NCBI GenBank assembly: GCA_021014325.1
Contig: CM037461.1
Span: 9,453,501 to 9,517,500 of the forward strand
DNA from: Plazaster borealis
Lineage: Eukaryota > Echinodermata > Asteroidea > Forcipulatida > Labidiasteridae
Direction of reading: 5' to 3'
Length of the DNA stretch: 64,000 nucleotides
The notes below the pieces were generated by a model. The model saw nothing but the letters and a program-made list of their open reading frames with translations, searched no databases and was not told the origin of the DNA. Positions 57,566 to 64,000 of the stretch are shown piece after piece. How positions within the stretch are numbered: position 1 is the stretch's first letter; each line of letters opens with the position of its first letter. A program made the translations under genes and the position numbers.

Positions 57566-57711
57566 GTAAGCAGGAGGTATTGACCTTTTTAGAAACTAAT
57601 CCATCTGTTTTGGAAGATGCTGGCTCCCTGAAGGAGAAAGTTTCGAGCAGTAAAAACTAAAATCTTCAACGAAAGGCGAAAAGAAAGGAATAAAACAGTA
57701 TCAATGGATTA
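57566..57711 (+). pseudogene. Last exon of the SET-recombinase gene
   Basis: AG before, phase 1 start. Encodes KQEVLTFLETNPSVLEDAGS then LKEKVSSSK. As it stands it stops at TAA 57658-57660. Removing one A from a run of five restores KTKIFNERRKERNKTVSMD and a stop at 57709-57711; that basic ending looks like the true C-terminus, so a one-base insertion is likely. Confidence 0.55.
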
Positions 57712-57734
57712 GGTCGATCTTGCCACACCTTGTT

Positions 57735-58028
57735 TTAATTTAAAGGGTGTGTACAACATTGGTAAGGTTGAAAATATAAATGTTCACAGATTTGCACATA
57801 ACTTACATGGTATAAAGATGGTAATGGTGGAAAACTTCCATTGAAATAGTTTTGCTTGAAATGCCATGGTTTTTAGGAAATGAGTAAAACAAGTGTCTTT
57901 TTCCTGCACGATAAAATTTGATGTTTGAAAAAAAATTAAATCACATAATGGGGTTTTTCACTGTTTTCTCATGACTCTAAAGACCGGTTTAGCTGAAACT
58001 TTCACAGGTTTGTTATTTCATGTATATG
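57735..58028. repeat. Left part of a MITE (3814 family), interrupted
   Basis: Begins TTTAAAGGGTGTGTACAAC and includes TTTCACAGGTTTGTTATTTC, as in the 3814 element, before being cut by the foldback at 58029. Confidence 0.5.
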
Positions 58029-58372
58029 TTATTCTACTGCCGCAGAGTAGATTAATCGGAATTCGGGAGACTTCTCAGTTCTGAAAAGAACTGTCCTGCT
58101 TATTAACTACTACCTGGTTACTACTACCTAGTCATCGTCCGATGACTAGAGCAAGCTAAAGCAAGCTAGTCGAACTGTTGACACCTACTAAGAACTCACT
58201 CCGCGGCAGTGTAGTTAATAACGAGAAGTCCCCTCGATCCACATAGCGAAAGTAGTAGTCCCGGCCGATTTCCTACCTCCCGCCCAGGTAGTTGTTAATA
58301 AGCAGGACAGTTCTTTTCAGAACTGAGAAGTCTCCCGAATTCCGATTAATCTACTCTGCGGCAGTAGAATAA
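58029..58372. mobile_element. Foldback element with ~87-bp near-perfect arms
   Basis: TTATTCTACTGCCGCAGAGT through ACTACCTGG on the left is repeated inverted at the right (to 58372). The centre contains a shorter related piece (CGCGGCAGTGTAGTTAATAA). No gene. Confidence 0.9.
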
Positions 58373-58411
58373 ATAGCAAGACAAGTTCTCAAAGGACAAA
58401 TCTACCTAGCA

Positions 58412-61400
58412 AGTAGATATACACATGGTGTTACCGCAAACCAAATATAATAATAATACTAATAATAATAAAACACACTTATATAGTGCCAAATCCATTT
58501 TACAATGCTCCCAGGCATTAATTGCATATCATCAGTCATCTAACCCTATAATAGGGGAAATCTTATGTAAAATTTTCTTGGTATAGTACAATTCCCAGGC
58601 GCTTTACAACAAAAAAAACTAAAATATACATTAAACTGGATAATTGTAGCATTGTGAGAGCAAAGTATGTTCATTTTCACCACCTTGTCTCTCGTCTTAG
58701 AATTAAATGATGGTTGCTGTTATGGAAAACAATCATTTGGTTTGGTGTAGATATACAAGGACATAATGAAGTACATGTAACAACTGTGAATAACATTTGG
58801 TAATGTGGGAGCCAAGTATGTTCATCAGTAGACAGTACTCTGGTCTAAAATAGAAAAGAGAAACAAATTTTTGGGAAATTGGTCTTGTTGTTTGTGTTAT
58901 AATTCCGAGGACATAATGTTGTCACAACTGTGGATGTACATGCATGATGTAAGTGTGAGCCAACTAAGCATTTTCCTCAAAACTTTCGTTTATGTTGAGA
59001 AGTAAATGATGAACTTGAACTTTAAAAAAGAAACAAAACTGTTTGTGCTTTTTGAGATGATTAAGTGTAATAGAGGAAGATACACTAAATCACAGCTGTT
59101 GTAGATACAAATGTTGTAATGGGCCAAGTATGTTCGCATCTTTACATTTGGCTCGAGAACTAAATGATGAATTTTGAATTTAACAAAATACACACAAACT
59201 GTTTGTGCTTTTTGACATGAATGGTTGTAATAGAGGTAGAACTAACGAAACAACAGCTGTAGAAAGATTGTGGTATTGGGCCAAGTATGTTCGCATCTTT
59301 ACATTTGGCTTGAGAACTAGATGATGAATTTTGAATTTAACAAAATACACACAAACTATTTGTGCTTTTTGACATGATTAGAAATAGAGGTAGAACTAAC
59401 GACACCACAGCTGTAGATAGCATGTTGTATTGGGCCAAGTATCTTTGAATCTTTACATTTGGCTCGAGAACTAAATGATGAATTTTGAATTTAACAAATT
59501 ACACACAAACAAACTGTTTGTGCTTTTTGACATGATTGGTTGTAATAGAGGTAGAACTAACGAAACCACAGCTGTAGATAGATTGTGGTATTGGGCCAAG
59601 TATGTTCGCATCTTTACATTTGACTCGAGAACTAGATGATGAATTTTGAATTTAACAAATTACACACAAACTATTTTGTACTTTTTGACATGATTAGAAA
59701 TAGAGGTAGAACTACCGAAGCCACAGCTGTAAATATAATGTTGTATTGGGCCAAGTATGTTCGCATCTTTACATTTGGCTTGAGAACTAGATGATGAATT
59801 TTGAATTTAACAAATTACACACAAACTATTTGTGCTTTTTTACATGATTAGAAATAGAGGTAGAACTAACGACACACAAACTATTTGTGCTTTTTGACAT
59901 GATTGGTTGTAATGGAGGAAGAAATAACGACACCACAGCTGTATATAGATTTTGGTATTGGGCCAAGTATGTTCGCATCTTTACATTTGGATTGAGAACT
60001 ATAAATGATGAATTTTGAATTTTACAAAATACAAACAACTGGTTTGTGCTTTTTGACATGATTGGTTGTAATAGAGGTAGAACTAACGACATCACAGCTG
60101 TAGATAGAATGTTGTATTGGGCCAAGTATGTTCGCATGTTTACATTTGGCTTGTATGAGAACTAAATGACAAAATTTGAATTTAACAAATTACACACAAA
60201 CTATTTGTGCTTTTTGACACGATTGGTTGTAATGGAGGAAGAAATAACGACACCACAGCTGTAGATAGATTGTGGTATTGGGCCAAAAATGTTCGCATGT
60301 TTACATTTGGTTTGAGAACTAAAAATGATGAATTTTGAACTTTACAAAATTCACACAAACTATTTGTGCTTTTTGACATGATTGGTTGTAATAGAGGTAG
60401 AACTAACGAAACCACAGCTGTAGATAGAATGTTGTATTGGGCCAAGTATGTTCGCATCTTTACATTTGGCTCGAGAACTAGATGAAAATTTTGAATTTAA
60501 CAAAATACACACAAAGCACCTTAATAAAAACTGTAGACATCTGTAGAACTAACGAAACCACAGCTGTAGATTGAATGTTGTATTGGGCCAAGTATGTTCG
60601 CATCTTTACATTTGGCTTGAGAACTAGATGATGAATTTTGAATTTTACCAAATACAAACAAACTGTTTGTGCTTTTTGACATGATTGGTTGTAATAGAGG
60701 AAGAACTAATGATATCACAGCTGTAGATAGAATGTTGTATTGGGCCAAGTATGTTCGCATGTTTACATTTGACAACTAGATGATGAATTTTGAATTTTAA
60801 AAAATACAAACAAACTGTTTGTGTTTTTTGACATGATTGGTTGTAATAGAGGAAGAACTAACGACACCACAGCTGTATATAGATTGTTGTATTGGGCCAA
60901 GTATGTTCGCATCTTTACATTTGACTTGAGAACTAGATGATGAATTTTGAATTTTACAAAATACACACAAACGGTTTGTGCTTTTTGACATGAATGGTTG
61001 TAATAGAGGTAGAACTAACGACATCACAGCTGTAGATAGAATGTTGTATTGGGCCAAGTATGTTCGCATCTTTACATTTGGCTTGAGAACTAGATGATGA
61101 ATTTTGAATTTAACAATTTTTTTGACATGATTAGAATTATAGAGGTAGAACTAACGAAACCACAGCTCTTGATAGAATGTTGTATTGGGCCAAGTATGTT
61201 CGCATCTTTACATTTGGCTCGAGAACTAAATGATGAATTTTGAATTTTACAAAATACAAACAAAGTGTTTGTGCTTTTTGACATGATTGGTTGTAATAGA
61301 GTAAGAAGTAACGACATCACAGATGTAGATAGATTGTGGTATTGGGCCAAGTATGTTCGCATCTTTACATTTGGCTCGAGAACTAGATGATGAATTTTGA

Positions 61401-62270
61401 ATTTAACAAATTACACACAAACTATTTGTGCTTTTTGACATGATTAGAAATAGAGGTAGAACTTACAACATCACATCTGTAGATAGAACAATGTCTTGGG
61501 CCAAGTATCTTCACATCTTTACATTTGGCTCGAGAACTAAATGATGAATTTTGAATTTTACAAAATACAAACAAAGTGTTTGTGCTTTTTGACATGATTG
61601 GTTGTAATAGAGTAAGAAGTAACGACATCACAGATGTAGATAGAATGTTGTAATGGGCCAAGTATGTTCGCATCTTTACATTTGACTCGAGAATTAAGTG
61701 ATGAATTTTGAATTTTACAAAATACAAACAAAGTGTTTGTGCTTTTTGACATGATTGGTTGTAATAGAGTAAGAAGTAACGACATCACAGATGTAGATAG
61801 AATGTTGTATTGGGCCAAGTATGTTCGCATCTTTACATTTGGCTCGAGAACTAGATGATGAATTTTGAATTTAACAAAATACACACAAACTGTTTGTGCT
61901 TTTTGACATGATTAGAAATAGCGGTAGAACTAACGAAACCACAGCTGTAGATAGAATGTTGTATTTGGCCAAGTATGTTCGCATCTTTACATTTGACTCG
62001 AGAACTAAATGATGAATTTTGAATTTTACAAAATACACACAAACGGTTTGTGCTTTTTGGCATGATTGGTTGTAATGGAGGAAGAAATAACGACATCACA
62101 GCGGTAGATAGATTGTTGTAAGGGGCTAAGTATGTTCATTTATTGCATCTTTTTATTTGGTTTGAGTACTAAAAGATGATTACAATTTTCATACAGAATA
62201 TAATCTGAATGTCACAACTGTATATGCAATTAAGAGAGGTTTGCGGTAACACCATGTGAATATCTCTTTT
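58412..62270. mobile_element. Satellite array bounded by inverted repeats
   Basis: ATGGTGTTACCGCAAACC at 58425-58442 is matched by its exact inverse at 62238-62255, and the similarity continues outward about 14 bp (GTAGATATACAC versus GAGATATTCAC). Between them is the 157-bp tandem array. This is the structure of non-autonomous elements that carry a tandem repeat core. Confidence 0.7.
58620..62200. repeat. ~157-bp satellite, about 22 units
   Basis: Each unit contains TTTGTGCTTTTTGACATGAT, CCACAGCTGTAGATAGA and GGGCCAAGTATGTTCGCATC. The outer units (58620-59000 and beyond 62110) are strongly diverged, the inner ones alike, as expected from unequal exchange. Minus-strand frames of 60-108 codons follow the period and are not genes. 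Confidence 0.95.
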
Positions 62271-62281
62271 GAGTAGTGTTG

Positions 62282-64000
62282 GTTCTGAAAAAGAACCGAT
62301 TGTTAACGACTTAACGTTTTGATCAGTATGCTCTGATCGTCTTCAGGAGAATGCTGGACTCTGTTGCCGGATGCTGCCTAAGTACTTGAGCTTGGTGTTG
62401 CGCGAAGGCGGGAACTTGATAAGATGGGCTTAGTTCGTGTAGGCTTGAGTGGGACTAAACCTAAACTGAAACCCACAGGGAGTGGACAGGGAGTGTGTTC
62501 TCACTGAACTGAATCAGTTGGTGACAAGCACAGGGAAGGAGAGGGAACCTAGAGGAGACTGAGGGTATAGATGACCCAAGTCTAAGGGGTAGGGGATGTG
62601 ACCTTGGATATAGGGGATCCATTAGTCGGGAGGAGTGGGAGCCAAATGTCACTGATGTGGAAGCCTATGTCTTGAGGAACCGTGTCGTGCTTGTAGATCT
62701 CGATGGCCTCTCTGATCCGTCTGGGGTGCCATGCCTGGATGGGAGCGATGAGTTCAGCAGCACCCCAGTCTACTTGGTGGTCGGTCATGTTGGAGTGCTT
62801 GACGATGGCTGACTTCTCATAATCCCCCCTCCTTCCGTGCGCTCGGTGTTCTTTGAGTCTAGTGGGAAGATTACGCCCGGTTTCCTCGACTTAAACCTTC
62901 CCACATTTGCATGGAATGCGGTAAACTCCTGCACGTGTGGAGGGATCTTGCTTGTCCTTATGAGATTGAAGAGAGCTTTAAAGTTTCTTGGAGGCAGAGT
63001 GGTAGACCTTGATCACTGCTTGTCAGAAGATACGCTGGAGATGGTGGGAAGGGGGACCTAGGTAGGGCAAACATACTGAGGGAGTGGGTGGTTGACTTTG
63101 GGTATAGACTGTGCAAGTCTCGTGCGTATTCAAACGTTGGGACTCGTTAAAGCGCGTGAGTTTGTTTCCTTCATGCGTTAAAGCATCGTACGTGCGACCA
63201 AAGTGGTCCCAAAAATGTTCGAATACGCGCGAGACTTGCACGGTCTATAGGGGACCCTTCCGTCAGGATTGGGGACTGGCTTGCTGGTCTTGACTTGTCT
63301 TGAGTTGTACTCGTTGCACTTCAGTGTAGTCTTCATGTGCTGCAACTCTTGCTGAAGGCTGTCTGGATCACAGATGTTGTAGGCACGTTGAACCAGAGTG
63401 CAATTGACAGAAGACTTGATTCTTGGGTGGTGGAAGGAACGCTGGTTGAGGTAGCGGTCGGTGTGGGTAGTTTTCCTGTAGATGCTGTGGTGGAGTTTGC
63501 CGTCTGGTTTCCTGGTGATGAGGACATCAAGGAAAGCGATCTTGCTTGACTGCTTTCGTTCCATGGTGATCAGAGAGGCCATCGAGATCTACAAGCACGA
63601 CACGGTTCCTCAAGACATAGGCTTCCACATCAGTGACATTTGGCTCCCACTCCTCCCGACTAATGGATCCCCTATATCAAAGGTCACATCCCCTACCCCT
63701 TAGACTTGGGTCATCTATACCCTCAGTCTCCTCTAGGTTCCCTCTCCCTCAGTCTCCTCTAGGTTCCCTCTCCTTCCCTGTGCTTGTCACCAACTGATTC
63801 AGTTCAGTGAGCACACACTCCCTGCCCACTCCTGTGGGTTTCAGTTTAGTTTAGGTTTAGCCCCACTCAAGCCTACAGGCTTCACCGAACTAAGCCCAGC
63901 TGATCCAGTTCCCGCCATCGCGCAACACCAATCTCTGAAGACGATCAGAGCATACTGATCGAAACGTTGAGTCGTTAACCACTGGTTCTTTTTTCAGAAC
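62282..64000 (-). mobile_element. Penelope-like elements in inverted arrangement, reaching the window end
   Basis: 62282-62717 and 63571-64000 are inverted copies, each with AACCG/AACCA, GATCAGTATGCTCTGATCGT and the end of an endonuclease frame (WLPLLPTNGSPISKVTSPTP). The minus-strand middle (63582-63250) encodes IAFLDVLITRKPDGKLHHSI and NQRSFHHPRIKSSVN, then LVQRAYNIC, the 3' part of a Penelope reverse transcriptase. The GIY-YIG domain lies at 62960-62580 (GVYRIPCKCGKV-stop-VEETGR, so a stop replaces the second Tyr). The plus-strand right arm carries only the end of a second copy. Truncated 5' ends and inverted terminal repeats are normal for this class. Confidence 0.8.
63103..63249. mobile_element. 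Small foldback inserted in the Penelope frame
   Basis: TATAGACTGTGCAAGTCTCG on the left and the inverse CGAGACTTGCACGGTCTATA on the right, with complementary arms of about 60 bp. It cuts the frame after NPDGR. Confidence 0.75.

Larger units (their letters stand above)
31521..57711 (+). pseudogene. SET / zinc-finger / tyrosine-recombinase gene (whole locus)
   Basis: I join these plus-strand exons because phases and splice sites agree from the acidic exons onward: acidic exons (phase 1-1), 45137-45168 (1-0), 45377-45400 (0-0), 45564-47153 (0-1), tail exons (1-1), 55293-55400 and 57566-57711. The SET exons at the 5' end share the strand, but their link to the rest is inferred: the exon at 32446 ends in phase 2 and no matching next exon was found. 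Damage: no GT after 31656, missing second half of SET, three frameshifts in the recombinase exon, a 2,867-bp tandem duplication, and a frameshift in the last exon. Introns hold a LINE, MITEs and a Penelope element. It could be a mobile Crypton-like element with captured domains, or a host gene family derived from one. Confidence 0.5.

Noticed and set aside
58990..62099. Series of minus-strand frames of 60-108 codons (MRTYLAQYNILSTAVVSL type)
   Set aside because: They repeat every ~157 bp with the satellite and have no splice or domain support.

Overview
This is a transposon-dense stretch of a metazoan nuclear genome. It is AT-rich, with GT-AG introns, tRNA-derived SINEs, MITEs, satellites, and PIF/Harbinger, LINE, Penelope and tyrosine-recombinase genes. 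The dispersed MITE at 3814-4200 and the overall repeat mix look to me like an echinoderm, probably a sea star. That is recognition from memory, not proof. No bacterial operon, CRISPR array or rRNA is present, and I found no intact ordinary host gene.

Layout. (1) 11-9540: a nearly complete PIF/Harbinger transposon sitting in a 62-bp minisatellite. It carries a broken DDE transposase (+) and a broken six-exon Myb/SANT protein gene (-), with SINEs and MITEs nested inside. (2) 9541-9783: a short piece of the minisatellite. (3) 9784-14465: GC-rich short repeats, a possible Helitron 5' end, a solo LTR with a 4-bp target duplication, and perfect hairpins. (4) 14524-24654, all on the minus strand: two adjacent genes I cannot assign to a named family. 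The upstream one (about 24.65-19.67 kb, five exons, splice phases all consistent) starts with a Tudor/MBT-like module. The downstream one (19.42-14.52 kb, one long exon) joins a USP/USPL1-like cysteine protease, a 26-residue coding repeat, a region with RNase-H-fold transposase-like motifs, an IQ motif and a BRCT-like module. It is broken by two frameshifts and one stop. (5) 25316-28640: about 53 copies of the 62-bp minisatellite with higher-order structure. (6) 31.5-57.7 kb, plus strand: a fragmented multi-exon gene with half a SET domain, four duplicated acidic exons, two zinc fingers, a Crypton-like tyrosine recombinase, Ser/Pro-rich exons and a basic C-terminus. It contains a 2,867-bp tandem duplication and is interrupted by a LINE, a Tc1/mariner-type MITE and a Penelope element. 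(7) 58.4-62.3 kb: a ~157-bp satellite bounded by inverted repeats. (8) 62.3-64.0 kb: Penelope copies in inverted orientation, running off the window.

How they relate. Two separate loci pair DNA-mobilisation enzymes with chromatin- or modifier-type domains (Tudor-like, USP-like and BRCT in one; SET in the other). These are the candidates for an undescribed system. Both are decayed here, so they are best read as templates for finding intact relatives. Splice sites, frames and motifs were read directly from the sequence. Family names rest on motif recognition only; no search was run.
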